A DNA stretch of 64,000 bases from Mucilaginibacter gossypiicola (GCF_900110105.1 NZ_FOCL01000015.1:1-64000), one strand, 5' to 3'; counted from the stretch's first letter, positions 34,496 through 43,591 are shown. Made by a program: numbers and translations. The notes: generated by a model not told the origin, from the letters alone.

Positions 34496-34777
34496 CTAAA
34501 ACTTCAAATTTATTTTTAGCCATCCCTGTACATCTTCCTGACTGGTGATCTCGGTGGGCAGTTTATCATGGATCAGTTTCTCCATCTTATTGCCGGTATT
34601 GGCAAAACGGTAATCCCATATCATCATAAGTTTGTTAATAAGGTACACCATTTCGTTGCCCTCTGTTTTGTCAAACACAGTATGATCGGGCCTGCCATTT
34701 ACACGCGGATCATTCTGAATGTAAGCAGTCCATTTATAATCGGTGTAATGCAGGTTTCTTCTTGAAAAAAGGATCAT
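34496..34777 (-). CDS. Hypothetical 93-aa protein
   Basis: A soluble protein of mixed composition: MILFSRRNLHYTDYKWTAYI, GNEMVYLINKLMMIWDY, TEITSQEDVQGWLKINLKF. No recognised family, no signal peptide or membrane segment. Coding is supported by codon use and by the aromatic-rich, non-repetitive sequence. It lies between two plus-strand genes, radA and the M61 peptidase, and is transcribed alone. Confidence 0.6.
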   Translation of the reverse strand: MILFSRRNLHYTDYKWTAYIQNDPRVNGRPDHTVFDKTEGNEMVYLINKLMMIWDYRFANTGNKMEKLIHDKLPTEITSQEDVQGWLKINLKF

Positions 34778-34928
34778 AAGCGGGGAATTTCTTTAAATGT
34801 ACGGATAATTAAATGAACAGGGCACGAATGTGGATTTAACTGGATTGAACTGACGTTTTACAGGTAATAATATTGATTCAAATTTTTTGCCGATTTAATA
34901 GTAATTTCAGCGCAGATAATTTAAGTTG

Positions 34929-36803
34929 ATGAAAAAATTACTACTCTTTACCGTTGCTTCGGTATTTGCGTGCAATGTTATGGCACAGCAGGAGCCACAA
35001 AAAGCCATTTATTATTCCATCTCATTTCCAAACGCTGCCCACCACGAGGCCGAGATCAGCATGACTATTCCGCAGGCACCGGCTGGTGAATTCAGGGTGC
35101 GGATGAGCAGGTCATCTGCAGGGCGCTATGCAACGCATGAGTTTGGTAAAAATATTTACAATATTAAAGCCACCGATGTTGATGGCAAAGAGTTGCCGTT
35201 AACCCAAATTGAGGGGGATGTTTACGAGGTAGGCGATCACCCGGTTACGGTAAAAATAAGCTATACCCTTTTTGGTAACTGGACAGATGGTACTTATACC
35301 TCCATCGATCCAAGTCACGCCCACCTCAATATGCCTGCCACTTTTATGTGGGTGGTAGGGCAGGACAAAAGGCCACTTACCTTTGAGTTTAACGACCTTG
35401 ATAAATATGGCTGGAAGGTAGCCTCGCAACTTAAGCACGAAGGCTCGGCTGTATATAGCGCTCCCAATCTGCAATACATGATGGATAGCCCGACCGAGTT
35501 ATCTAACTACAATGTTAGCAGCTGGGAAGTAGTAAATACCGATGGCAAGAAAGAGAAAATAAACCTTACCATGCACTCAGACGACAGCCAGGCCGTAATT
35601 GATAATTTCGGTAAGATGATCCAAAAGCTGGTATTGGAAGAAAAAGCTGTATTTGGCGAGCTGCCTACCTACGATTTTGGCGAATACACTTTTGTGAGCG
35701 ACGTAAACACTGCTGTATCCGGCGACGGTATGGAGCATCGTAACTCAACTTGCATAACAATTCCGGCACCAAAGGTTGAAGGTTTTGAAAACAACCTTAT
35801 GGGCGTTTATGCACATGAGTATTTCCATAGCTGGAATGTGAAACGTATCCGCCCAAAATCATTGGAGCCATTTAATTTTGAACATGCCAACATGAGCAGC
35901 GAACTTTGGTTTGCCGAAGGTTTTACGCAATATTACGGCGAATTGCTGCTTACCCGCTCGGGCTTTAATACCCTTGACGATTACACCAAAACCGTTGCCG
36001 GTTTGGTTAACCAGATTTTAAATACCCCGGCTGCCGCCAAATATTCGGCCGCGCAAATGAGCCGTTACTCGGTTTTTGCTGATGCTGGTGTATCTATCGA
36101 TCCTAATAATAACGTTAACGATTTTACCAGCTATTATACTTATGGCGGTGCTATTGCATTAGCGCTTGATCTTCGCCTACGCAGCGATTTTAACATGACG
36201 CTTGATGACTATATGCGTGCTGTTTGGCTTACCCGTGGTAAGGTGATGAAACCGTATACCATTCCTGATTTGCAAAGCGACCTGGGCAAAGTAACCAATA
36301 ATCCCAAATTCGCGGCCGATTTCTTTAAGCGTTACATTACCGGAATCGATAAGAATAACTATGAAGAGCTGTTGGCCAAGGCTGGTTTAGTATTGCGCAA
36401 AGTGCAGCCGGGCAAAGGCTGGGCTGGTCCGTTGGCTGTAACCCCGGGTCGCGGTCGCGCGGGGCAGGTGCGTGCTGCTGATGCAGAAGGCTTGCCAATA
36501 CTTTCGAGCACAACCATTGGTACCCCGGTTTATAAAGCTGGCCTTGATGCCGGTGATGTTATTTTGAAGGTTGATGGAAAAGATGTGAAGGATCAAAAAG
36601 GCTTCAGTGATATTATTGCTGATAAAAAGCCGGGTGATAAAGTTGTCGTAAACTATAAAAACCGTACCGGCGCCCATGAAACCACTATCACGCTTGAGGA
36701 AAACCCCAACTTTGAGGTGGTGACATTTGAAAAGGCAGGCAAGCAATTAAGCAAAGAACAGGAAACCTTCCGTAACAACTGGCTGCAGTCAAAAGTCAAA
36801 TAA
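34929..36803 (+). CDS. M61 family glycyl aminopeptidase with PDZ domain
   Basis: 624 residues from ATG 34929; a TTG at 34926 is also in frame. The signal peptide ends MAQ (about residue 19). The M61 core carries HEYFH (His296, Glu297, His300) followed by WNVKRIRP, and the third zinc ligand is in SELWFAEGF (Glu330). The C-terminal part has a PDZ domain (about 525-595: GTPVYKAGLDAGDVILKVDGKDV). A periplasmic metallopeptidase, in the family cleaving Gly/Ala N-terminal residues. The M28 peptidase begins 2 bp downstream, so the two are co-expressed. Confidence 0.95.
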   Translation: MKKLLLFTVASVFACNVMAQQEPQKAIYYSISFPNAAHHEAEISMTIPQAPAGEFRVRMSRSSAGRYATHEFGKNIYNIKATDVDGKELPLTQIEGDVYEVGDHPVTVKISYTLFGNWTDGTYTSIDPSHAHLNMPATFMWVVGQDKRPLTFEFNDLDKYGWKVASQLKHEGSAVYSAPNLQYMMDSPTELSNYNVSSWEVVNTDGKKEKINLTMHSDDSQAVIDNFGKMIQKLVLEEKAVFGELPTYDFGEYTFVSDVNTAVSGDGMEHRNSTCITIPAPKVEGFENNLMGVYAHEYFHSWNVKRIRPKSLEPFNFEHANMSSELWFAEGFTQYYGELLLTRSGFNTLDDYTKTVAGLVNQILNTPAAAKYSAAQMSRYSVFADAGVSIDPNNNVNDFTSYYTYGGAIALALDLRLRSDFNMTLDDYMRAVWLTRGKVMKPYTIPDLQSDLGKVTNNPKFAADFFKRYITGIDKNNYEELLAKAGLVLRKVQPGKGWAGPLAVTPGRGRAGQVRAADAEGLPILSSTTIGTPVYKAGLDAGDVILKVDGKDVKDQKGFSDIIADKKPGDKVVVNYKNRTGAHETTITLEENPNFEVVTFEKAGKQLSKEQETFRNNWLQSKVK

Positions 36804-36805
36804 TC

Positions 36806-38113
36806 ATGAAAAAGGTATCGATAATAACAGCGGCATTATTAAGCGTTTCTGCTTATAGTTTTGCGCAAAATGTAAATAAACTCATCAGTAAGAACGATGT
36901 AACCCGGATCATCAAAACCTTGTCGGCCGATGATATGCAGGGCAGGGCAACCTTTACACCCGGCATTGAAAAAGCAGCAACGTTTATTGAACGTGAATAT
37001 AAAAAAGCTGGTCTTAAGCCAATGGCAGGTAATACCGGGTATCGTCAAAATTTTACGATGGTGCGCTCAACTCCTGTTAGCCTTACCGCGAATATTAACG
37101 GTAAAGCCATTGCTGCCGATAGTGCGTTTGCCAGCAGTACAGATTCGTTTAAATGGGCGAGTGATAAAGATGTACAGGTAGTTACTGTTGGGCCCGATAA
37201 AAACTTCAGGACCGAGTACCGGGCAGCTTTGCAGAGCGGTAAGAAAACGCTTTTGCTTATCGATCCTAAGTTTAAAGATTTGTTTAGCAGGATTAAGTCG
37301 TACTTAGGAGCCGGCAGTACAAATTTTAAAGGTAAAGTAAAAGAGCCATTGGTGTTTGTATTAGGCAAGTTTGATAATGCTGCTTCGTTTGATGTTAACT
37401 GCGACATAAAAAACGAGGAATTGCCATTGTTTAACGTTGCCGGTATTATTCCGGGTAAAACCAAGCCCGATGAATACGTTATATTTTCGGGGCACTATGA
37501 TCACCTGGGGATTATCAAACCTGATAAACCCGGCGTAACTGATAGCATTGCCAATGGCGCGGATGACGATGCCTCGGGCACAACTGCTGTATTAAGTCTG
37601 GCCAAATACTATAAAAAATTGAACAACAATGCCCGTACGCTCATTTTTGTGGCATTTACTGCCGAAGAAATTGGTGAATATGGTTCGCAATATTTTGCCA
37701 GGCAGGTAGATGCTGATAAAGTAGTTGCCATGTTCAATATTGAGATGATAGGCAAGGCTTCAAAATTCGGCACCAACTCGGCGTTTATTACCGGTTTTGA
37801 AAGATCAGATTTTGGCAAGATATTACAGAAGAACCTGGAAGGTACAGCCTTTAAATTTTACCCGGACCCATATCCTGATCAAGACCTGTTTTACAGAAGT
37901 GACAATGCATCCCTGGCCGAAGTTGGCGTACCTGCTCACACCATTTCAACCGATCAAATTGATATCGACAAACTATACCACACCGTTGGCGATGAATTTG
38001 GCACGCTTGATGTAAATAACATCACTTCAACAATTCGCGCTATAGCACTTAGTTCGCGCACTATAGTTTCGGGCAAGGATACACCAACAAGGGTTCCGAA
38101 GAAAACTGAATAA
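36806..38113 (+). CDS. M28 family metallopeptidase
   Basis: 435 residues with signal peptide (ends SFAQ, about residue 21). M28 zinc-site motifs: SGHYDHLG (His), NGADDDASG (bridging Asp), AFTAEEIGEYGS (catalytic Glu-Glu), NIEMIG (Glu in place of the commoner Asp in NxDM), and VPAHTIS (His). An aminopeptidase-like periplasmic enzyme. In operon with the M61 peptidase; a terminator follows at 38183. Confidence 0.95.
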   Translation: MKKVSIITAALLSVSAYSFAQNVNKLISKNDVTRIIKTLSADDMQGRATFTPGIEKAATFIEREYKKAGLKPMAGNTGYRQNFTMVRSTPVSLTANINGKAIAADSAFASSTDSFKWASDKDVQVVTVGPDKNFRTEYRAALQSGKKTLLLIDPKFKDLFSRIKSYLGAGSTNFKGKVKEPLVFVLGKFDNAASFDVNCDIKNEELPLFNVAGIIPGKTKPDEYVIFSGHYDHLGIIKPDKPGVTDSIANGADDDASGTTAVLSLAKYYKKLNNNARTLIFVAFTAEEIGEYGSQYFARQVDADKVVAMFNIEMIGKASKFGTNSAFITGFERSDFGKILQKNLEGTAFKFYPDPYPDQDLFYRSDNASLAEVGVPAHTISTDQIDIDKLYHTVGDEFGTLDVNNITSTIRAIALSSRTIVSGKDTPTRVPKKTE

Positions 38114-38182
38114 GTGATTAGAGGTTAGTGATTGGAGATTAGTTTTCCCGGTAATGCTGCTATCTAAAAAAAGCTTTTACAC

Positions 38183-38206
38183 AAATCCCCTCTCAAGAGG
38201 GGATTT
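38183..38206 (+). terminator. Intrinsic terminator of the M61/M28 operon
   Basis: Stem AAATCCCCTCT / AGAGGGGATTT with a 2-nt loop (CA), followed by TTAT. Confidence 0.8.
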
Positions 38207-38216
38207 TTATTTAATG

Positions 38217-38224
38217 TATTTTTG
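38217..38224 (+). promoter_or_regulatory. -7 promoter element abutting the NadR-like gene
   Basis: TATTTTTG matches TAnnTTTG and ends 4 nt before ATG 38229, so a leaderless transcript is predicted. Confidence 0.55.
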
Positions 38225-38228
38225 CCCT

Positions 38229-38765
38229 ATGAACAAAATACTCAAAATAGCAGTTGTAGGCCCCGAATCGACAGGTAAATCAACCATGTCAGAATATTTG
38301 GCGGCACATTATAATACAATAGCGGTACCTGAGTATTCGCGCGAGTATTGTGCAAACCTCACAGGCGATTGTACTTTTCAGGATGAGGTAAACATGTTTC
38401 ACGGTCAGTTGGCGCTCGAAAAAAAACTGCTGCCGCAGGCCAATGGTATCCTGATCTGCGATACCACTTTTTTAACAGTAAAGATCTGGAGCGAAGAAAT
38501 GTTTGGCAGTGCTCCGCAAGAGGTAATTGACGAGTTGCCGCAACATCCTTACGATTTTTATTTACTCCTGGATATTGATCTGCCCTGGCAGGATGACCCC
38601 TTGCGCAACTTCCCCACCAAACGCGAATATTTTATGAATGTTTGGCACCGTGAGCTTCAGGCGCTCAATGCTAATTATATAGTGATATCCGGCCTGGGGC
38701 AGGATAGATATGATAATGCCGTGAAGGCGATTGATAAGTATCTGAACCCTGATTTTCAGGATTAA
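38229..38765 (+). CDS. NadR-like AAA ATPase / ribosylnicotinamide kinase domain protein
   Basis: 178 residues from ATG 38229 (an in-frame ATG at 38154 lies before the terminator and is rejected). P-loop AVVGPESTGKSTMSEYLA at the start, then VPEYSREY and LICDTTFLTVKIWSE, the pattern of the C-terminal kinase domain of NadR. LLLDIDLPWQDDPLRNFP is also characteristic. It likely phosphorylates nicotinamide riboside or a similar nucleoside. The NMN adenylyltransferase and regulatory domains of full-length NadR are absent. Confidence 0.85.
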   Translation: MNKILKIAVVGPESTGKSTMSEYLAAHYNTIAVPEYSREYCANLTGDCTFQDEVNMFHGQLALEKKLLPQANGILICDTTFLTVKIWSEEMFGSAPQEVIDELPQHPYDFYLLLDIDLPWQDDPLRNFPTKREYFMNVWHRELQALNANYIVISGLGQDRYDNAVKAIDKYLNPDFQD

Positions 38766-38788
38766 AGGATACCCGGGATGATGGTTTT

Positions 38789-38905
38789 GATGTGCGAATG
38801 TGCAAATTTCAGATGTGCAGATTGATTTCATTATTCTGAAAATTCCTTAATTCGATAAATTCAGGTTCAGACAAAAACATCTGCACATTTGAAATCCGCA
38901 CATCT
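38789..38905. repeat. Inverted 'gatgtgc..gcacatc' repeat
   Basis: GATGTGCGAATGTGCAAATTTC at about 38789 is inverted by GAAATCCGCACATC ending near 38904. It lies between the NadR-like gene and the sigma factor; the rest of this 258-bp gap holds nothing recognisable except the sigma factor's promoter region. Confidence 0.6.
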
Positions 38906-39023
38906 AAAATTCCCCATAACTCCGTATCATCAAAAAAATTATCAGTAATTAAAAAAATATTTTTCACATACGTGCAACGTTGCAAAATGCGTTGCGTCTA
39001 TTATTCTGAAGCCGGTCACGAAT

Positions 39024-39584
39024 TTGGAAGCAATATATATTGATAAACATTACAACCTGGTAGTTGAGTGCAAGCAGGGAAGCAAAAAAGCCTGCTATGA
39101 GCTTTACCGTCTGTATTCGAAAGCTATGCTGAACGTGGCCTTTAGGATCGTGGGCGATATTGCCGAAGCGGAAGATGTGCTGCAGGAAGCTTTTGTGGAT
39201 GCTTTTGCCAAGCTGAAGGATTTTAGGCAGGATACCACATTTGGCCTCTGGCTTAAGCAAATTGTTGTGAACCGCTCAATTAACCTGCTGCGTAAACGCA
39301 AGCTGGAATTGGTTGAACTGGAAGACGGTCACCTGGAAAATATTGCCGACGAAGAAAATTGGGACGACGAGGACATACAATACCAGGTTGCCAGGGTAAA
39401 AGAAGGCATGAACCTGCTGCCCGACGGTTACCGCGTTGTAATTTCATTATACCTGCTTGAAGGGTATGACCACGAGGAAATAGGACAAATATTGAATATA
39501 TCAGAAAACACATCAAGAACCCAGTTTTTGAGAGCTAAAAGAAAGTTAATTGAAATTTTAAACAGGAAAGGACAAGTATCATGA
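39024..39584 (+). CDS. ECF-type RNA polymerase sigma factor
   Basis: 186 residues with TTG start 39024 (MEAIYIDKH...). Region 2: YELYRLYSKAMLNVAFRIVGDIAEAEDVLQEAFVDAFAKL (core binding and -10 recognition). Region 4: PDGYRVVISLYLLEGYDHEEIGQILNISENTSRTQFLRAKRKL (helix-turn-helix). The linker is acidic. It directs transcription of an envelope-related regulon, probably including its own operon. Its stop overlaps the anti-sigma ATG by 4 nt (ATGA), so the two are translationally coupled. Confidence 0.96.
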   Translation: MEAIYIDKHYNLVVECKQGSKKACYELYRLYSKAMLNVAFRIVGDIAEAEDVLQEAFVDAFAKLKDFRQDTTFGLWLKQIVVNRSINLLRKRKLELVELEDGHLENIADEENWDDEDIQYQVARVKEGMNLLPDGYRVVISLYLLEGYDHEEIGQILNISENTSRTQFLRAKRKLIEILNRKGQVS

Positions 39585-40156
39585 GCAAGCGATTTGAAGA
39601 TTTCATGCACGACAACAACGAAGAATTTAACGAGATAGAACCATCTGCAGATCTGTGGGGTAAAATTGAGGCGCAGCTCAATTTTTTGGACGAGGAAGAT
39701 CAGCAGCCCCAAAAGCGCGAAGCAAGGACTTTTTCGCTGGGCTTCGTGCTAAAGGTAGCCGCTTCAGTGATCATTGTCATGGGCATAGGCTTCGGCATAT
39801 ATATACAAAGTCAAAAAGGCGCAAAAAGCGTTGACTTTGCTGCCATTAATCCCGAGTATGCACAACAGCGGGTACATTATGCGTCGCTTGTTGAAACCAA
39901 GCTTACCGAACTTAAATCAGCATCTAAAAACGATCCACAGCTATTCAAGGAGTTCAGCGCCGAGATAGCCAAGATGGATTCCACCTATAAAAAACTAAAC
40001 AATGATTTAGCGACCAGCCCTAACCAGGAACGTGTTTTACGTGCAATGATCCGGAACCTGCAAATACAAACCGAGGTGCTAAACCAGCAATTAAATGTAA
40101 TTGAACAGTTTAACCAGATGAAAAAGGAACAAAACAATGAAACTAAAAATATTTAG
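39581..40156 (+). CDS. Membrane anti-sigma factor
   Basis: 191 residues. N-terminal cytoplasmic part (MSKRFEDFMHDNNEEFNEIEPSADLWGKIEAQL) with an amphipathic pattern that would grip the sigma factor. One membrane helix (about residues 55-75, FVLKVAASVIIVMGIGFGIYI). A periplasmic helical domain follows (LVETKLTELKSAS..LRAMIRNLQIQTEVLNQQLNVIEQF, coiled-coil like). Position between an ECF sigma factor and the DUF4097 protein, with both overlaps, supports the role. The zinc HxxxCxxC anti-sigma motif is not visible, so it is not of the ZAS type. Confidence 0.85.
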   Translation: MSKRFEDFMHDNNEEFNEIEPSADLWGKIEAQLNFLDEEDQQPQKREARTFSLGFVLKVAASVIIVMGIGFGIYIQSQKGAKSVDFAAINPEYAQQRVHYASLVETKLTELKSASKNDPQLFKEFSAEIAKMDSTYKKLNNDLATSPNQERVLRAMIRNLQIQTEVLNQQLNVIEQFNQMKKEQNNETKNI

Positions 40157-41597
40157 TCCGGCCCTGCTTACGCTTATCGGCTTGTTAACCATAAGTACAG
40201 CAAACTTTGCACAGGTGAGCCCAGCAGTACCACCAACGCCGGCCCTGCCCAAACTGCCTCCTACACCGCCACCCGCTGCAGAATTGAACGGCGATGATTG
40301 GACTTCGGCTACCAATAGCAAGGAGTATCAGCAAAAAATGAAGGAGCTGAACGCTAAAATGCGCGAGCTGCAAAAGGAAATGAGCAATTTGCGCGTACAG
40401 CAGCAAAAGCAAATACACCTTAAGCTGCAAAATATGCTGAAGCTGAACAAACAGCTTGCTTTCAAATTTAAAGACAGCATGAAGTTCAAAAGCTTCGACT
40501 CGTTAAAATTTAAAATGAAGTTTAAGGATTTTGACAGCATGAAGTTTGCAGACAAGTTTGAGAAACTAAGTCCCAATATCAACTTCGGCTTTAAAAACTT
40601 CGACCAAAACTTCAGCTACAGCTATGATGGTGATGAGAGCTATGAAAAACAGGTACAAAACGGAGATATTGTTGAGAAAACCAAAAGCTACAGTAAAAGC
40701 TATAATGTTGATGGTAACGATGTAATTAATATCGACAACAAGTTTGGCAAGATCACGGTAATTACCTGGGCTAAAAGCGAGGTTAAGGTCGACGTGCAGA
40801 TCAAGGTAGGGGCCAACGATGAAGATAAAGCTCAAAAACTCCTGGATAACGTAACTATTAGAGACAGTAAGGATGGTTCGGGCGTATCGTTCAAAACTTC
40901 TATCAGCCAAAATGATGATGATAACGGTAGCTGGGGCAACTTGTTCGGCAAAAAAAACTCTGTTCGCAAAATGGAGATCAACTACACTGTTTACATGCCG
41001 GCTAAAAACCCGCTTACCATCACCAACAAATATGGCAGTACCGAATTGCCTGATCTGAGTGGTAAGCTCAATATCAACAATTCATACGGAAGTTTAAATG
41101 CAAAAGTGTTGAGCAACCCGGCCTGCCAAATCAGGGTTAGGTATGGCAGCGCAACTATCGGCACCCTTACAGGCAGCGACCTGGATGTAGCCTACGGCAG
41201 CCTTAACCTTGGCGATTGCGACAAGCTTAACGCAGATGTAAGCTATGGCTCGGCAAAAATTGGCCGTATCACCACGTCTGGCAATATCAACGTGAAGTTT
41301 AGCGGTGCGCTGAATATTGGCGAAGTTGATAAAAATGTAAAAAGCCTTTCGGTTAATTCATCATACTCAAGTGTAAAGTTAGGCGTAAGCGATGGTCAGA
41401 ATGCCGATTTCGACATCACAGTACATTATGGCAGCTTTAATTATGGCGGTCACGACGTTAACATCACCAGTAAAACCCCTGCCGACGGTGAACGTGGCTA
41501 TAGTCCGACAAAAACCTACAAGGGACATTTAGGTAAAGGTGGCAGCGATAAAACCATTACCATCAGCACCAGTTATGGTAGTGTAAGCTTTGATTAA
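40137..41597 (+). CDS. DUF4097 (putative adhesin-like) secreted protein
   Basis: 486 residues, overlapping the anti-sigma gene by 20 nt. Signal peptide ends NFAQ (about 26). Then a Pro-rich segment (PPTPALPKLPPTPPP), a coiled-coil (MKELNAKMRELQKEMSNLRVQQQKQI), a repeat of SMKFKSFDSLKFKMKFKD-type units, and a C-terminal beta-helix-like DUF4097 region rich in turn-strand repeats (LDVAYGSLNLGDCDK, ADVSYGSAKIG). The combination suggests a cell-surface or periplasmic protein, likely a sensor or effector of the envelope sigma pathway. The repeat between 40440 and 40560 is low complexity. Confidence 0.85.
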   Translation: MKLKIFSPALLTLIGLLTISTANFAQVSPAVPPTPALPKLPPTPPPAAELNGDDWTSATNSKEYQQKMKELNAKMRELQKEMSNLRVQQQKQIHLKLQNMLKLNKQLAFKFKDSMKFKSFDSLKFKMKFKDFDSMKFADKFEKLSPNINFGFKNFDQNFSYSYDGDESYEKQVQNGDIVEKTKSYSKSYNVDGNDVINIDNKFGKITVITWAKSEVKVDVQIKVGANDEDKAQKLLDNVTIRDSKDGSGVSFKTSISQNDDDNGSWGNLFGKKNSVRKMEINYTVYMPAKNPLTITNKYGSTELPDLSGKLNINNSYGSLNAKVLSNPACQIRVRYGSATIGTLTGSDLDVAYGSLNLGDCDKLNADVSYGSAKIGRITTSGNINVKFSGALNIGEVDKNVKSLSVNSSYSSVKLGVSDGQNADFDITVHYGSFNYGGHDVNITSKTPADGERGYSPTKTYKGHLGKGGSDKTITISTSYGSVSFD

Positions 41598-41619
41598 AAG
41601 CTTATAGATAAAAAAAATG

Positions 41620-41656
41620 AAACGGCGTATTGTTATAGATCAACAATACGCCGTTT
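41620..41656 (+). terminator. Intrinsic terminator of the sigma/anti-sigma operon
   Basis: A perfect 15-bp stem AAACGGCGTATTGTT / AACAATACGCCGTTT with a 7-nt loop followed by TGGTTTG. Confidence 0.9.
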
Positions 41657-41795
41657 TGGTTTGTTAGATTTTCGGTAGGTGACAATTAAAAATATAAGCG
41701 TAGTTCCCCGTCAATATTTATCCTCTAATCAAATAATATTTTTATAATTGCCCGGATTTTAAATAATAGAACTTAAACCCCAAAATCACTCAATT

Positions 41796-42224
41796 ATGAA
41801 AAAAGTACTACTTAGTACAATCATTCTGACAGCATTTTCATGCTCTTTAATTCTCTTTCAATTAAGCTGTAAAAAAGTCGCCGTAGCTGCCTCTGATCAA
41901 ACGACAACTACACAAGTCGGAAAATTGATTTATTCAAAACTTATTGCCCCGGCAACTGGTAATTCATACTTTGAATTATGGTCGGCTAATTACGATGGAA
42001 CAAACCAGCAAAAGATTTCAATAACCTTACCTGCCGGTGTTTCTATTTCTGGTGATGCTAAGCTTTCCCCTGATCATAAAACACTGTTTTTTGGTGCTTA
42101 TACTTTTAAATCAGGAGTTATTACAAAATCAGCCCTTTATGCATGTAATATCGATGGAAGCAATCCTCATGAAATAGTATCAGGAACGCAGAACGAGAGT
42201 TTTGAAGCGAATGTAGCCTATTAA
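41796..42224 (+). CDS. Lipoprotein with TolB/WD40-like (PD40) segment
   Basis: 142 residues. Signal sequence with lipobox FQLSC (Cys25). The mature part has the PD40-type pattern (LWSANYDGTNQQKIS..LSPDHKTLFFGAYTF..ALYACNIDGSNPHEIVSG), i.e. about two blades of a TolB-like propeller, too few for a full propeller. It may pair with another protein or be a truncated version. It has its own strong terminator. Confidence 0.75.
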   Translation: MKKVLLSTIILTAFSCSLILFQLSCKKVAVAASDQTTTTQVGKLIYSKLIAPATGNSYFELWSANYDGTNQQKISITLPAGVSISGDAKLSPDHKTLFFGAYTFKSGVITKSALYACNIDGSNPHEIVSGTQNESFEANVAY

Positions 42225-42244
42225 TTCATAATATATTTATGGCA

Positions 42245-42276
42245 ACAAAAAGGAGCATTAAACTGCTCCTTTTTGT
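42245..42276 (+). terminator. Intrinsic terminator
   Basis: ACAAAAAGGAGCA / TGCTCCTTTTTGT, a perfect 13-bp stem with a 6-nt loop, followed by TTTT. Confidence 0.85.
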
Positions 42277-42309
42277 TTTTACTTCGTTGTAAATACCGAC
42301 TTGTGTAAT

Positions 42310-42317
42310 TAGCTTTG
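42310..42317 (+). promoter_or_regulatory. -7 promoter element for the AraC-type regulator
   Basis: TAGCTTTG matches TAnnTTTG, 16 nt before the ATG at 42334. Confidence 0.5.
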
Positions 42318-42333
42318 AAAATCAATTTTAGCC

Positions 42334-43266
42334 ATGCACCAGGATAATGAAAAGCAGATTTTTAATACGCTTTATGATCAATATAAGCACCTGGGCTTGC
42401 CGCTTGAACTCATAAAGCATACCGATTTTACTGTTTTTAACCTGAAGGATATTAACCAGCCAATGCCGTTTAGGTCGCCATTGAGCAGGCTTAATTTTTT
42501 TGTTTTTGCCTTTATTAAAGATGGGAGCGGCGATTATACCATTGATGAACAAAATCATAAGCTGCAGCCCCGTGCCATTTACTTCACCAATCCGGGGCAT
42601 TTTCGTTCGTTTAACTGGGAGCGCATTGGCGATGTATACCTGTTTACGCTCAGCGAATCGTTTTTGAAAGAAAACGTGCATGCCAATATTTTTGATGAAT
42701 TTCCCTTTTTGCTGGCCGAAACATTTCCGGCCCGTGTACTTACTCCCGAAGTTTTTGAGGAGTTTGATATTTTATATCACCAGATCCTGAAAGAGTACAA
42801 TTCAGATAGTCCATACCGTTACCGGATTATTGGCAACCTGTTTGTGGTGGTGCTGTTAAAATTCAAAGAATATTTCTGGAAAGATTATAACCCAATATAT
42901 GAAGGTAACCGGAGCTCCGAAATTGTAAAGAACTTTAAACGCCTGCTCGAAAAACATTACCGCGACCTGAGTAGCGGCATGGCCGAACAGGCTTTCCGTG
43001 TGCAGGATTATGCCGATGCGCAAAGTCTTCATCCCAATTACCTGAGTAACGTTATCAAAATAAAAACAGGCAAAACCATCAGTACCTGGATTGCCGAAAA
43101 AACCATATCCGAGGCCAAGGCACTTTTACAAAATTCAAAACTATCAATCAAAGAGATCGCGTATCGTTTGGGCTTTACCGAAGCAACCCATTTCAGTAAT
43201 TATTTTAAAAAGCATACTGATACTTCGCCTGTATTGTTCAGGAAAGAACATGCGAGGGTAGTGTAG
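42334..43266 (+). CDS. AraC family transcriptional regulator
   Basis: 310 residues. An N-terminal cupin-like sensor domain (about 15-170; GSGDYTIDEQNHKLQPRAIYFTNPGH) is followed by the AraC helix-turn-helix pair at about 200-305 (DYADAQSLHPNYLSNVIKIKTGKTISTWI, then IKEIAYRLGFTEATHFSNYFKKHTDTSPVLFRK). Its target could be the nearby oxidoreductase genes, from which it is separated by about 850 bp of repeat-rich DNA. The ligand is unknown. Confidence 0.95.
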   Translation: MHQDNEKQIFNTLYDQYKHLGLPLELIKHTDFTVFNLKDINQPMPFRSPLSRLNFFVFAFIKDGSGDYTIDEQNHKLQPRAIYFTNPGHFRSFNWERIGDVYLFTLSESFLKENVHANIFDEFPFLLAETFPARVLTPEVFEEFDILYHQILKEYNSDSPYRYRIIGNLFVVVLLKFKEYFWKDYNPIYEGNRSSEIVKNFKRLLEKHYRDLSSGMAEQAFRVQDYADAQSLHPNYLSNVIKIKTGKTISTWIAEKTISEAKALLQNSKLSIKEIAYRLGFTEATHFSNYFKKHTDTSPVLFRKEHARVV

Positions 43267-43284
43267 TCAACGTTTCAGTCAAGT

Positions 43285-43346
43285 TGGATTTTGGGCTAAA
43301 GCCACATTTGTACCTTAGTATTCCGTCGGTTTTAACCGACCACAAT
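43285..43346. repeat. Fragment of 'ggctaaagcc / ccgtcggttttaaccgac' repeat
   Basis: GGGCTAAAGCC followed 35 bp later by CCGTCGGTTTTAACCGAC. It uses the same words as the inverted element at 62133-62263. Confidence 0.45.
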
Positions 43347-43476
43347 GAGGAAACCGACATTAAGCCAGGCGTTAAACTAAGTTCTTCAATTGCCTTAATG
43401 CTCACGTTGATTCATATATTCTGCTGTTTCAAGATACTGTAAATTTTAATTTATTGCTTTTGCGCCCCCTAACCAC

Positions 43477-43575
43477 CGCGTCATTGCGAGGTACGAAGCA
43501 ATCGCGAACTGTATAGGGGGATTTGCTTAGCCGCTCTGTAAGTAGGGGATTGCTTCGTACCTCGCAATGACGCGG
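43477..43575. repeat. REP-like palindrome 'gtcattgcgaggtacgaagc' (short form)
   Basis: CCGCGTCATTGCGAGGTACG on the left and CGTACCTCGCAATGACGCGG on the right are perfectly inverted. The inner part has ATTTGCTTAGCCGCTCTG, also found in the longer copies at 3491 and 46296. The GGGCGTTGCC core of the long form is absent here. Confidence 0.85.
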
Positions 43576-43591
43576 TTTTTATTTTGTATCC

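Noticed and set aside
38154..38228. Upstream start of the NadR-like gene at 38154
   Set aside because: It would cross a terminator hairpin and the TATTTTTG box; ATG 38229 sits directly at the P-loop domain.
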